A DNA stretch of 64,000 nt from Ambrosia x helenae (GCA_030844895.1 CM061223.1:6868676-6932675), one strand, 5' to 3'. Shown: positions 20,623-33,719, numbered from the stretch's first letter. The notes: generated by a model not told the origin, from the letters alone. Numbers and translations are program-made.

Positions 20623-23600
20623 TTGCTTTTATGTGCAGAGAGTTTCCAGGGCTTAAACAGCATATGGTATGTTGATAGTGGAGGCTCTATGCACATGACT
20701 GGATGCAGATACCTGATAAACAACTTTATCAGCCAAAGAGAAGGATCTGTATCCTTTGGGAACAATGCTAAGGGATATGTGCTAGGACATGGCAATGTCT
20801 CCTCTGGCAAAATACAGTTTGACAAGGTCAATCTGGTGGAAAACCTTGAATACAACTTGCTAAGTGTGTCACAAATGTGTGATAAAGGATATTCTTCCTT
20901 TTTCACAAAGACAGCATGCAAGATCATCTCACCAGAAGGCCAGAAGTTGATAGAGAAGATCATTGAAGATCATACTTTGCTGATTGCCAAAAGATGTGGC
21001 AATGTCTATGCAGTGGACATTGAGAAAGACAAAGTATTGAACAACACTGCCTGTTTCTTCTCAAGGGCATCAACTTCAGAAACAGATCTCTGGCACAGGA
21101 GACTTGGCCATGTGAAGTTTAAAACCATAAATAAAGTCACAAAAATGGGCTTGGTCAGAGGTCTACCTTTGAAAGTATACCAGTGTCAAGAACACTGTGT
21201 ATCCTGTTTAAAGGGAAAACAGCATAAGTCCTCCTATAAGTCTATTGAAGAATCAAAAACTACTGCATGTCTTCAACTACTCCATATGGACTTATTTGGA
21301 CCTGTCAAGATTATGAGCCTTGGTAAGAAGAAGTACTGCTTAGTCATCATTGATGACTACTCAAGATTCACATGGGTATTCTTCTTATTCTCCAAGGATG
21401 AGGCTGCTGAAATCATCAAGTTCTTCATTCTACAAGTAGAGAAACAATATTCTCTATCTGTCAAAACCATTAGAAGTGATAATGGGACAGAGTTCAGGAA
21501 CAAAACTCTGGATGAATTCTGTTTGTCTAAAGGGATTATTAGACAATACAGTGTTCCCAGAACTCCTGAACAAAATGGTGTAGTAGAAAGGAAGAACAGA
21601 ACATTGATAGAAGGAGCAAGAACAATGTTAGCTGATTCTGGACTGCCCTTGTACTTTTGGGCAGAAGCAGTTAACACATCATGTTATGTTCAGAATAGAG
21701 TTCTTGTGGTCAAGAGACATTCCAAGACTGCCTATGAAGTTCTTCATGGCATGAAGCCCCTTATCTCCTTTTTCAGGGCTTTTGGGTGTCAATGTTTCAT
21801 CTTGAACATCAAGGAATCTATTTCAAAGTTTGCTGCCAAAGTTGACTCAGGTTACTTTCTTGGTTACTCTTCAACTAGAAAAGCCTACAAGGTTTTTAAT
21901 TCTCACACCAGGATAGTAGAAGAAACATTGAATGTCAAGTTCAATGAGTCAAAACACACTCTTATTCCAGCACATCCTGCTGAACTCTTTGACCTTGACA
22001 ACTTCCACTTTGGACCTGAAAAGACTGTTACTCCTTCCAAACCTACTTATTATGGTGATCAAAGGTTTGAAGATGAGGATCCTACACCATGGACTCCTCA
22101 AACAGTCATTAAGTCAACTTCAACACCATCAGAAGTTTCACAAACTTCTGATCAAACAAATACTGAAGGTCAAACTCAAACATCTGCTTCAGCACCTGAA
22201 ACTACTGAAGACACTAAAACTGCTGAACCAGATATTATAGACCTCAGTAGTTTGTTTGAAGAACAAGAGCCACCTACACCTGTCAGTGGTTTACAACAAC
22301 TGATTGAACACAGAGATCATCCACTTGATCAAATCATGGGTGATATAGCTTCAGGTGTTCTTACCAGAAACCAGCTCTCCAACTTTTGCCTATTTTCAGC
22401 CTTTATCTCTCAGTTGGAACCAAAGAAGTACCAGGAAGCCCTCAAAGACAATAATTGGGTGCAAGCTATGCAAGATGAACTGCTTCAGTTCAACAAGCAA
22501 CAGGTCTGGGAAATCTGTCCCTTACCTCCAAACAAGCAACCAATTGGCACAAGATGGGTTTTCAGGAACAAACAAGATGAAGCTGGTATGATAATCAAGA
22601 ACAAGGCAAGACTGGTAGTTCAAGGGTACTCTCAAGAAGAGGGAATTGACTATGATGAAACCTTTGCTCCAGTTGCAAGGCTTGAGGCCATCAGGTTATT
22701 TCTGGCCTATGCCATTTCCAACAAAATTAAAGTTTATCAAATGGATGTGAAAAGTGCATTTTTGTATGGAAAAATAAAAGAGGAGGTGTATGTCTGTCAG
22801 CCACCTGGGTTTGAGGATCCTTCTCATCCTGAGTGGGTGTACAGACTGGACAAAGCTCTTTATGGGCTCAAACAGGCTCCAAGAGCCTGGTATGATACAC
22901 TCTCCACCTTTTTACTCAAAAATAACTTTACAAGAGGTGCCATTGATAAAACTCTTTTCATAAAACATGTTGGAAATCATGTCTTACTTGTTCAAATTTA
23001 TGTTGATGATATCATTTTTGGTTCAACAAATACAAAACTGTGTGATGATTTTAAGAAACTCATGCAATCAAAATTTGAGATGAGTACCATGGGAGAACTG
23101 CAGTACTTTCTAGGACTGCAGATCAAGCAACAAACAAGTGGAACTTTTATACATCAATCAAAATATGTTAAAGAATTATTGAACAAATTTTCTTTAAAAG
23201 ACTGTAAATCATGTTCCACTCCCATGACACCAATCACACAAGTTGAACCTGATGATCAAGGAAAACAGGTTGATCAAACCATGTACAGATGCATGATAGG
23301 TTCCCTTTTATATCTAACTGCTTCTAGACAAGATATTATGTTTTCAACATGTGTCTGTGCTAGATATTAATCAGCACCAAGGGAATCACACCTTATAGCA
23401 GTCAAAAGAATTTTCAGATATCTGAAAGGAACTCCAACACTTGGAATTTGGTATCCTGCTTCAAGCAATACCAAGTTATCAGCTTTTTCAGATAGTGACT
23501 ATGCAGGGTGTAAGATGACAAGAAAGTCAACATCTGGTGGTTGTCAATTCCTGGGTAACTGTCTAGTGTCATGGCAATCAAAGAAGCAAACATCTGTTGC

Positions 23601-23940
23601 AACTTCAACTGCTGAAGCTGAATACATTGCAGCTGCAAGTTGTACATCACAGATACAATGGCTCCAATATCAACTTCTTGATTATGGAATCAAAGAGACC
23701 AAGACATCTTTGTTTGTAGACAGCAAATCTGCCATTAGCATCATTCAAAATCCGGTACAGTTCTCAAAAACCAAACATATTGAGATCAGGTACCATTTCA
23801 TAAGAGATTGCTATGAAAAAGGCAAGATTGAGGTGAAGCATGTAGCAACAGCTAATCAAATAGCTGACATCTTCACAAAACCCCTTGACACATCAACATT
23901 TCAGAAGTTAGTATCCATGCTTGGGATGCTAAATTTGTAA
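20623..23940 (+). pseudogene. pol: Ty1 pol: protease, integrase, RT, RNase H, one nonsense codon
   Basis: One frame spans the whole Ty1 polyprotein. Protease has the active-site D-S-G at residue 18 (WYVDSGGSMHMTG). The integrase zinc domain follows (LWHRRLGHVKF ... CVSCLKGKQH), then the catalytic core with D in HMDLFGP, D in IRSDNGTEF and E in NGVVERKNRTL. RT has RLVVQGYSQEEGIDYDETFAP and YVDD at about residue 793. RNase H has DYAGCKMTRKSTSGG and TAEAEYIAA. A TAA at 23368-23370 interrupts the frame just before RNase H (between CARY and SAPRESH); the frame resumes directly. Otherwise the catalytic residues are intact. Confidence 0.93.
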
Positions 23941-24458
23941 GTGTTTATTTTATTATTCTGCAATTTTTCATTTTTCACTTACAAACAGACAAAAAGTCTG
24001 AAACAAAACTTCTGAAAAGAGAGAAACTACTGATGAACAAAACATCAGTATGGGGATAATTTTCTGAAAAGTGTGTAACTTCTGATAAAATAACCTTCAG
24101 AAGTTATGAATAAAAATATTTATAAAAACATTTCTCATCAGCTGTTAAAACTACTGAAGAGGAAATGGGAACTACTGATGAAGTAATCCTTCATCAGCAG
24201 TTTAGTCAAAAGGGCAAATCTGACTTTTCCCATCATCAGAGGTTTGACCTAATCAGTTTAAAACTTCTGATAAAAAGATTTTTAACCAAAGGCGGTTTAA
24301 AAACTTCTAATAAAGAAGATTCAAGCGGTTAAAACTTCTGATAAATACTTTTTCTCAACACTTATCCTTTCAAACTCAAAATATCCCTCTTTCTCTCTCA
24401 AAAACTCTCTCAATAACCTAAACCTGCAAATCAACTGTTCGATCAAAACTCAAACCAC
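23941..24458 (+). repeat. Ty1 intergenic spacer dense in CTGATGA-type words
   Basis: Between pol and the third ORF the words AACT(A/T)CTGA(A/T) and (A/T)TCAG(A/T)AGTT recur about a dozen times. A pyrimidine-rich leader precedes the ATG at 24459. Part of the dispersed motif described in the findings. Confidence 0.8.
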
Positions 24459-27400
24459 ATGGCTCTAGTTCTAAAACAGGGACACAATCAAAGGGCCTTT
24501 CTTGAAAAACAAGAAGGTTGGTCCCAATACGATGAGGTCATTGATCTTGTCGTAAAATCCCAATATTTTACTGCTCTCACTATAAACCCACCAATTCACA
24601 CTGAAACTCTGAATGAGTTCTGGGCAAATGCTGAGACGGTGACAACGGATGATGAAGTCATTTCCCTCAACTCAAGAATAAAAGGGAAACCACTGACCAT
24701 CACACCGGCCACACTGGCAACAAGACTGGGTCTGGATGATGTAACTGCCCCTGACCATGTTGCTAATTCTGATATTCACCTAACCATGACAGAGTGTGGT
24801 TATCAAGGTACTCTCTCCCATGCTACTATCTTCAAAAAATATTTTGAACCAAAATACAAGCTTTTGTTTCATTATATTATTATGTGTTTGAGTCCAAAAA
24901 CAGGGTCTTATGACCAGATGCCCTCCACTTTTCAACCAATATTTCATTTTATTGTGAATGAAACTAAATTCAGGGCATCAAAACTATTTTTCAATGAGTT
25001 GGTGTTACATCACAATAATACCAAGAAAAAGTTTTTGTTGTACCCAAGGTTCATTATGCAATGCATAATAGGGGAACTGGGTAATGAGGTGCTTGTGGAA
25101 AAATTTCAACTTTAAATCCTTTAACATCACAAGCATACTCTAGGCATAACAAACCGGCTGCCTGGCCAGAAGATGATCAGGGAGAACAACAACAAGTCCC
25201 CCTGAAACCCACATCTTCCAAACTCACACCACCAAAAGCCAAACAGCCCAAGCCAACAAAGACAAAAACCCACCAACCCAAAAGAAAAGCTGTTCAGGAG
25301 GTTGAGATGCCTGAACATGCTCATGAGCAGTCTGCTCTTCAAATAGGTGAGACTGAAACACCCTCTCAGTCTCATCCATCTCAAACCCCACCAAGAGCAC
25401 CCATAACCATTTTATTCAAAAGAAAAAGACTAAGAAAAACTATTGAAACTCACTCTTCTTTTGAAACTGCTGAACAACAAATTTCACCTATTGCCCAAAC
25501 TACTGAACCAACCCCACAAATTTCTGAACAAGAGGCAATAGAAATTGCCAAACTTCTCTCTGGGCTAAAAGAGAAGGTCCCATCTGATTATGTCAGTCCC
25601 CTACAACCACAACAAACAGGGGACATAACCACAACATCAGACATGGATATGGACATCTCTAGCCCTATCCCAAGAGATGAGGGTGGACCAGAGTCTTTAA
25701 GCCCAATTTTAGAGACTCTTGGGGCATCTGAGGCTGCTACTACTCAGTTACCACCCAGTGGTGGATCTGAGGATAGAAGTAACATAGCTAAGACCTCAGA
25801 TGTGGCAACTACTGATGAAGGCTTAATGCCTGAAGTAGGAAATCCTCAGAACCAAGAACAAGAGGTTCATGAGAGAACTGAGTTGGGCTCAGCTCATGAT
25901 TTAACTGAGACAGTCCTCATTGAGGGCAACATCAGGGATTCAGATGATTCCATTAATTTGGATGATGTTTCAAAAACACAAACTACTGAATTGACGGCAC
26001 TTTATGAAGGTCCTGTTTCAGGGGTATCCAGGCTCAAGAAGCCAGTCACCCCTGCACAGGTTAAAGCCCACTCAATCCCTAAAACCCCTAGAGTGGCATC
26101 CTCTGTACAACATGAGGATCACCCAAAAACACACCCTTCACAAGAAATGCCTACCCAATTCCCTAGGCAAACAAGCATAGACCTGAACCAGCTATGCAGC
26201 CCAGAGGGTCCCCTGTACCACATGATGAACACTCTCATCAGAATTCACTTCCAAACATACACAGCTAACTTGGAGCTGTCTATCAAAAATCAATTTGGAG
26301 TGATCAAGACGAAGATGAATGATCTGTCCAACAAGATAGACTTCAACAGCAAACAGATTGCTCATCTTCAAGGACAATTCTCCCAACCCTCAACCTCAAA
26401 ACTTAAACTTGATGAATCCAAAAAGGGGGAGAAAATCAGGGAACCTAAGGAGTCATTCCAAGCCAGGATAAGGGCAAGAGTGGCCATCCTTTAAAGAGAT
26501 CAAAAAGATCAAGCCAGGAAAGAAAAACTGGCCAAACAGTTTGGTGTCTCAGTGGAAGAGATTGAAGCCACAGAAAAAGAAGGTGAGACCCAAACCTCTG
26601 AAGAATCCCTAAGGCACAATGAAGAAACTTCTGATGGCAAAAGTTCTGATGAAGAATCAGAAAGTACTGAAGACAATCCTTCAGTAGTTGACAAACCATC
26701 AGCAGTTGTCAACCCATCAGAAGTTAACACTTCCAAACCTCAAACTGCTGACCCTTCCATAACCACTGCTCCCATTCAACCAACATCTGATCCCATCAGG
26801 CCTACTACAGTTACAACAATGACTGTACTAAACCCTTCTCCTATCTCTCAATCAGCTGAATTACTAGAGAAGAGCTTAGTTGCAGCCAACAAGAAGGCCA
26901 GAGAAGATCTGATCTGGAAAACTCTGGAAGAAAGGGATGATCTAGATTTAAGCCATGAAGAAAAACTTCAGGCTTATAAAGCTGAACTACAATGGCAGGC
27001 TAGCCTTGATGAGATTGCTGAACAAGATAAAAGACAACAACTGGTGTCTTACATTACAAAGAACAGCAAGACTAAAGCCTACACACTCAAGGGACTCTCT
27101 ATGCAAGAGCTGACAAGAAGAGCACAACTGCTTGCAGACAAACTGGCCACAAGCAAAGAAGGAAAGGCCAAGAGAGCCCAGATAATAGAAGAATTAGTAG
27201 CAGAGGGCTATGGTTCAAAAGCCTCAGTATCCAGATGGAAAGAAGAAAGACTAATGGATACTTACAGAAAATACTTGGCTGCCAAGGCTGCAAATCCAGA
27301 GAAGTTTCAAACTGCTGATCCTTCAAGATCAGTAGTTAGAACTTCTGGTGTATCAACAAGAAGACCTGCTACTCAGAGAAAGAAAGCAGAGGACAATGTC

Positions 27401-27961
27401 AAAACTGATTTCAAAATGGTACTACTTGAAGGAAGTTCAATAGTCCATTCAGATTTTGACATTGAGGAGAAACCTCTGTTGACACAATTCAGGGATCCTT
27501 CCACTTTTGCCTACCAAATACAAAAGACCATCAAAGAAAAGATGCATACCAAAGTAGTGACTGAACACCATCTCCCAACTGTTCAGATGCCTGATATGCA
27601 ACAACAACAAGGAAGAGACTCCCACCTGAGGTTAACTGAAACAGAAGACATCCAACACTCAGGACCATCAACCCAAGGGACAAGTCTGGTTCCCTATTCT
27701 TCTGACTTTAACAAGTCAAAGATACCTATCATCAGATGGTCACTTACTGATAAAAACTCAGTATTGTTGACAAGAAGAGACCTCTCAAGCAGGGCTTACA
27801 AGAAGATCAGTGATCTGAAGAAACTGTCAACACAAGACCTGCTCACAATTCAACATCTGGAACCACAGAGAGGATCTCTATCTGATGAACAGTTAAACCA
27901 GCTCAAGAACACCATGTACAAAGAGATATGGAAGATTGTTCAAGACAGAAGAAAAACATAA
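24459..27961 (+). pseudogene. long third ORF of SIRE-like element (env position)
   Basis: It starts at ATG 24459 (MALVLKQGHNQRAFLEKQEG). The first 218 residues form a compact, conserved-looking domain. The frame ends at 25115, but the +2-related frame is open from about 25112 to 26494 and, after one TAA (26492-26494), to 27961. The original product would be about 1,165 residues. The middle is disordered and rich in Pro, Thr, Ser and acidic residues. The last third has long Lys/Glu coiled-coil-like helices (LIWKTLEERDDLDL, SRWKEERLMDTYRKYLAAKA). I see no clear signal peptide or membrane segment, although this is the slot where SIRE-type elements carry an env-like gene. Function unknown. Confidence 0.75.
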
Positions 27962-28002
27962 GGAATTTGTAAGGTTTTGGCTTCATCAATCCAGGGGGAG
28001 AT

Positions 28003-28723
28003 TGTTAGGACAAAGAGGATTGGTGAAACCACTTTTGGAAACCTTAGTCTAATTCACTTCTGTCATTTTGGCTAAGTATAGAAGTACTGAAGAGAAGACA
28101 AGAAACTGCTGAAGAGAAGATATGAGAAGTGCTGAAGAAGAAACCTCATCAGAAGTTCTGAAGTCCAAACCAGACAAGTTCACTTCAGAAGTACTGAAGA
28201 CAAACTACTCATCAGTAGTTTGTCATTCATCAGCACTTAGCATCAGATATTTTCCACCGCCTTTTGCATCAGTAGTTTTATTGTTTATTATTACTTTTAG
28301 CTGTATTTGTTAGTTTCAATGTTGCAACTTGTGCAACTTGTTTCTGATGTTTCTGTACTTGCTTTTTGGGCAAGATACATGTATGTAAACGTCTATAAAT
28401 AGGAGTCTTCAACCTTCTATTTTAGACATTGATTTTTAATAGAAAAATCCTTCAAACACCTTCACTGTTCTATTCCATTTCAGTATTTATTGTGAATCTG
28501 TCTAAGTATCTAATTCTCATTTACTGCTTGGATTCATAATAAATACTTGTCATTTATTAGTTTCAATCATCAAGGGGGAGTAATAACTCTTCCTTAGTAT
28601 AAAAAGTGTTGCTTTAACTTATACATTCCGCTGTGCTTATAATCTGATATACAAGGGCTTGCTAAACACTTAAGTGTCAAGATAGCAAGTTCTTACTTAG
28701 CAAAAGAGCAAATTGATCCAACA
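28003..28723 (+). mobile_element. 3' LTR of Ty1 element
   Basis: The same 721 bp as 17199-17919 with two visible substitutions (G/T near 28407 and C/T near 28714). Inverted repeat at 28199-28224, TATA box at 28394-28401. Confidence 0.95.
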
Positions 28724-28728
28724 GTAAC

Positions 28729-29169
28729 AAGCGTAAGTGGGAAGTTGTGGGTAGAGGCTCGAGTTCGGCTCAGCCTCAGCAAGTGAAGAGGCCTGATGTT
28801 GGGGGACCGTCGTCTGAACGACAACCGGGGGTTTATGCTGGGAAATTACCGAAGTGTGATCGGTGTAACTATCATCATACCGGTCCTTGCGATGACAAGG
28901 ACCATTGCCGTCGGTGCCATAAGATTGGGCACCAAGCCCAGGATTGTAGGTCCAACCCTCTGGGGAACCGAAACCCGTCAGTCACACCAGCCCCAGCCCC
29001 TCAAGTCGCTGCTCCCCAGGGAAATCAGGGGAAACAAGGGTGCTATAACTGTGGTGAGCTTGGTCACTACAAGCGTAACTGCCCCAAGTTGAAACAGGGT
29101 GAAGCCGGGAAGAACGATCGGGTAATGGAAACAACGGGGGCGGAGGCAGGAATGCTCGCGCCTTCGTGA
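28729..29169 (+). pseudogene. gag: Ty3 gag, 3' part (zinc knuckles)
   Basis: Resumes the gag frame broken by the Ty1 insertion: PESN before it, KRKWEVVG after it. Two CCHC-type knuckles are visible, CRRCHKIGHQAQDC and CYNCGELGHYKRNC, plus an upstream CDRCNYHHTGPC. These bind element RNA. The frame shifts again near 29120, since AFVIG of the gag-pro junction is in a different frame, and stops at 29167-29169. An in-frame TGA at 29186-29188 follows before the protease. Confidence 0.88.
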
Positions 29170-29188
29170 TTGGTTCGAGCGGGCTTGA

Positions 29189-32100
29189 CAGGATCCTGAC
29201 ACTGTTACTTGTACGTTTCTTCTCGATAATCGCTATGCTACGGTTTTATTCGATTCCGGTGCCGATAAGAGTTTTATATCTCTTGGGTTTAGTCAATTGC
29301 TTGATAGGGTACCCACACCTTTAGAGACTAAGTACTTGATAGAATTGGCTGATGGTAAGAAAGTCGAAGCGACGCACGTCCTTAGGGAGTGTCACCTTGA
29401 GTTGTCGGGTTATTCCTTTCCTATTGATCTTATGCCGGTGTCCTTGGGTAGTTTCGATGTTGTCGTGGGTATGGATTGGTTGTCCTTGTATCATGCTGAG
29501 ATCATTTGTTTTGATAAATTCATTCGACTTCCTCTCCCTGATGGAGAAATTCTATTGGTGCACGGTGAGAAGAGCGGGGTCCCTTTGAGTATCATTTCGT
29601 GTATGAAAGCTTATAAGTATCTTCGGAAAGGGTATTCTGCCATCTTGGAGCTTGTTTCGGTTTCGTCTGAGGAAGAGAAGAAGATTGAAGATATCCCTGT
29701 CGTCCGTGATTTTCCCGATGTATTTCCTGAGGATTTACCTGGTCTTCCGCCTTATCGTCAGGTCGAATTCGGTATTGAACTTGCTCCAGGTGCGGCCCCT
29801 ATTGCCCGAGCCCCATATCGTCCTGCACCTCCCGAGATGCAGGAGTTGTCTAACCAGTTGCAGGAGTTGTTAGAGAAGGGTTTCATCCGACCTAGTTCGT
29901 CCCCGTGGGGAGCCCCTATTTTGTTTGTCAAGAAGAAGGACGGAAGCCTACGGATGTGTGTCGACTACCGGGAATTGAACAAGGTTACCATCAAGAATCG
30001 TTATCATCTCCCTCGCATCGATGACTTATTCGATCAACTTCAGGGTTCTAGTTTCTATTCGAAGATCGATTTGAGATCGGGGTACCATCAGTTGAGGGTC
30101 CAAGAAGCTGACATTCCGAAGACCGCCTTTCGAACTCGCTATGGCCATTTCGAATTCTTGGTCATGCCTTTTGGTCTCACCAATGCACCGGCCATTTTTA
30201 TGGATTTGATGAACCGTGTTTGCAAGCCTTATCTTGATAAGTTCGTGATCGTCTTCATTGATGATATTCTAGTCTATTCCAAGAACGAAGTGGACCACCA
30301 GGAACACTTGCGTCTTGTTTTGGAACTCCTGAGGCGGGAACAGTTGTACGCCAAGTTTTCTAAGTGTAGCTTCTGGTTGCGTGAAGTCCAGTTCCTTGGT
30401 CATGTAGTTAATGAGAAAGGAATTCACGTTGACCCAGCTAAAATTGAAGCCATCAAAGACTGGGAAGCACCAAAGACGCCATCTGAGGTGCGGCAATTCC
30501 TGGGTCTTGCAGGTTACTACCGTCGTTTTATCAAGGGATTTTCGAAGATCGCTCAACCCCTCACCTCGCTTACCCAGAAGGACAGGAAGTTCGACTGGGG
30601 TGATTCGCAAGAGTCAGCCTTCCAGATGTTAAAGGCTAAACTCTGTTCTGCTCCTATCTTGTCCTTGCCTGAAGGCACAGACGATTTTATGGTTTATTGT
30701 GACGCTTCTATCCGGGGTCTCGGTTGTGTACTGATGCAGCGCGAGAAGGTCATCGCCTATGCTTCTCGTCAGCTCAAAGTTCACGAGAAAAACTACCCCA
30801 CCCATGATCTGGAATTGGGTGTTGTAGTCTTTGCTTTAAAGATTTGGAGGCATTACTTGTACGGTACCAAGTGCACCATCTACACCGATCACAAGAGCCT
30901 CCAGCATATCTTTGATCAGAAGGTGTTGAATATAAGACAGCGTCGCTGGGTCGAGCTTCTTAATGATTACGAGTGCGCTATTAAATACCATCCTGGCAAG
31001 GCGAATGTGGTCGCAGACGCCTTGAGCAGGAAGGAAACGGCTAAACCTCGTCGTGTTCGAGCTCTTCAGCTCACCATCCATTCCGGCTTACCTGATCGAA
31101 TCCGTTCGGCGCAGCAAGAAGCTTTGAAGGAGGAAAACCTTAAAGCTGAAACCATGCATGGTGCTGATAACCACCTTGAACTCAGGTCCGATGGCCTACG
31201 CTATTTCGCTGAACGTATTTGGGTTCCTTTATTTGGGGGCTTGTGGGGGCTCGTTCTTGATGAAGCTTACAAGTCCCGGTACTCTATTCACCCTGGCTCC
31301 GATAAGATGTATCAAGACCTAAAGATACTTTATTGGTGGCCGAACATGAAGGCGGACGTGGCTTCATACGTGAGCAAGTGCTTGACTTGTGCCAAGGTCA
31401 AGATTGAATATCAAAAGCCGTCCGGCCTTCTGCAACAGCCTGACATTCCCGAGTGGAAGTGGGAGCGGATTACGATGGACTTTGTGACCAAATTCCCGAA
31501 ATCGCCCAGTGGTTGTGACATGATCTGGGTGATTGTTGACAGGTTGACAAAGTCTGCGCACTTCCTCGCTATCAAAGAAAGAGATGGCCTCGAGCGTCTG
31601 GCACGGTTATATCTTAAGGAAGTGGTCTCTCGGCACGGGGTGCCTGTCTCTATTATTTCTGATCGTGATTCTCGGTTCGCCTCTAACTTCTGGAAATCCT
31701 TGCATAAGGATCTGGGTACTCAGTTAGACATGAGCACAGCTTACCATCCGCAAACTGACGGTCAAAGTGAGCGGACAATCCAAACACTAGAAGACATGTT
31801 CCGGGCATGTGTGATCGATTTTGGCAAGGGGTGGGAGAGTCATCTACCGATGGTGGAGTTCTCCTACAACAATAGTTACCATTCTAGCATCAAGGCAGCT
31901 CCGTTCGAGGCTCTTTACGGGCGGAAATGCCGGTCTCCTCTTTGTTGGGCCGAGGTGGGTGAGAGTCAACTCACCGGCCCGGAACTTGTGTACGAGACTT
32001 CCGAGAAGATCGTACAAATCCGTAACCGCATGGCAGCAGCTCGGGATCGTCAAAAGAGCTATGCCGATCGTCGTCGCAAACCTTTAGAGTTTGAGGTTGG

Positions 32101-32505
32101 CGACAGGGTTTTATTGAAGGTATCTCCGTGGAAGGGCGTTATACGTTTTGGGAAGCGGGGCAAATTGAATCCTCGGTATGTGGGACCGTTCCAATTCTGG
32201 AACGAATTGGACCGGTAGCATACAGGCTTGATCTGCCAGCTGAACTCAGTAATGTCCATAATGTCTTCCATGTCTCTAATCTCAAGAAGTGTCTGGCGGA
32301 TGAATCTTTGGTTGTTCCTCTCGAAGAGATCAAGGTGGATGATCGTCTGCGTATTGTGGAGGAACCGGTTGAAATTCTTGACTATAAGATCCGTAGCCTT
32401 CGTCGGAGTAAAATCCGCATTGTTAAAGTCCGTTGGAACTCGAATCGTGGACCGGAGTTCACGTGGGAACGGGAAGATCAGATGAAGGCTAAGTACCCCC
32501 ATTTA
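29189..32505 (+). pseudogene. pol: Ty3 pol: protease, RT, RNase H, integrase, chromodomain-like tail
   Basis: Open from 29189 to 32218, then in a shifted frame to the insertion at 32506. Protease: FDSGADKSF (D at 29252) and VVVGMDWL. RT: CVDYRELNKVTIKNRY, KIDLRSGYHQ and FIDD at 30254. RNase H: YCDASIRGLG and YTDHKSLQHI. Integrase: zinc part HPGSDKMYQD ... CLTCAKVK, core D in MDFVTKFP, D in ISDRDSRF and E in QSERTIQTLEDMF. GPY/F-type module VGDRVLLKVSPWKG. After a one-base shift near 32195 the tail LDYKIRSLRRSKIRIVKVRW resembles the chromodomain-like end of Tekay/Del elements. The antisense element inserted a few codons before the end; the remainder resumes at 40396 with a stop at about 40446. 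Confidence 0.93.
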
Positions 32506-32783
32506 TGTCACACCCTCAAATTTCCACGTGCGGGGTTTTACCGCGAGGCGCGTGACACACCAGGATCCAAGTCAACGGTCACAATAACAACACTATATGA
32601 TACGTAAAAATGACATACTCAAACCATTAAGTTTTCATAAATGATCCAACGCTGCGGAAGCGTAAAACTTTATTACAACGTGAAATCAAAAGTACGAAAG
32701 TCTGAAAATGCTAAATGAGATGCACATGAATCCTAGACGCCGTGAGACTCCGTGCGCCTACCAACAGCTGCTACCTTAGCGAC

Positions 32784-33414
32784 CTGAGACAAACATGCTA
32801 AATACGTCAGCAAATAATGCTGGTGAGTTCACAGGTTTTTAAATGAATACCGACTCCAAATGTATACCAACTCCAAGTGATAATCGACTCCAACTGAATA
32901 CTCATGGACAATCCAGACCACATGCATGCAAAATATATGAATACCTGTTACTACTGCGATTGGAAAACCATTACTGGACTCGAATACTATGAATACTGAA
33001 TACGTGCCCGAATGAATACTGAATACTGAATACTGCATACTGAATACTGAATACCTAAGAGACAATATGCACCCGTCCGACCTCCAGTCGACGAGTGGGG
33101 CGGGTCAAGCCCAAATAGCGCTATCCACATTTCCCCCGTTGTGCATCCCCGCACATTCATGGTTTCCCCCGGGACTTCCAAAGATCGCATAGTAATATAA
33201 TGAATACTCTAAAACATAATGAATACGTGAAAACATAATGAATACTCCAAACCCAATGAATTCATGAATACCAAAACGTAGTTGACACATCTTTCCTGAA
33301 AACTTAGTTGAAACGCCTTTTATGAAAACATAGTTGACACATGTTTAAAGGACACAGCATGTTTTCTCCCCCGAAAATGTAAAACCAGTAAAAGAGTGGG
33401 GCCGTGAAACTCAC
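32784..33414 (-). other. putative LTR intron with conserved hairpin (LTR E)
   Basis: Minus-strand donor AAG|GTGAGT (33414) and acceptor GTCTCAG|GT (32784), with CTGAC before the acceptor. The hairpin at 33097-33070 has outer stem CACTCG/CGGGTG and inner stem CGAC/GTCG. Confidence 0.5.
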
Positions 33415-33719
33415 CTTATTGTGCGTCTTCCGATAACTAGAATTCCAACACGTGTATGATAATCCCAACTAATGACAACCTATCAATGAGTTTACATAAG
33501 TGTGATGACTACTAACCCGAAGGCTAACAAGTCCCCCAATTGTCCAGATCATAACCAAGTATGTTTTAAAACGAGTTTAAATGTTTAACCGACACACTAG
33601 ACGGTCCCGACATCCCGTTGGTGACCCATTACTCTAACTAATCAAGTACACATAGATTACACGCAAGGTTCAAGCATAAAACACTTAGTTTGTATCAAAA
33701 ATCTCATTTTTGTTAACGT

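Larger units (their letters stand above)
17199..28723 (+). mobile_element. SIRE/Maximus-like Ty1 (copia) element
   Basis: This is an 11,525-bp element with 721-bp LTRs (17199-17919, 28003-28723), target duplications GTAAC (17194-17198, 28724-28728), a PBS TGGTATCAGAGC at 17922 and a polypurine tract CCAGGGGGAGA before the 3' LTR. Order: gag, protease, integrase, RT, RNase H, then a long extra ORF in the position of the SIRE env-like gene. The integrase-before-RT order and YVDD motif are diagnostic of Ty1. I see two base differences between the LTRs, so insertion is recent. gag-pol and the extra ORF each contain frame breaks. Confidence 0.95.
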
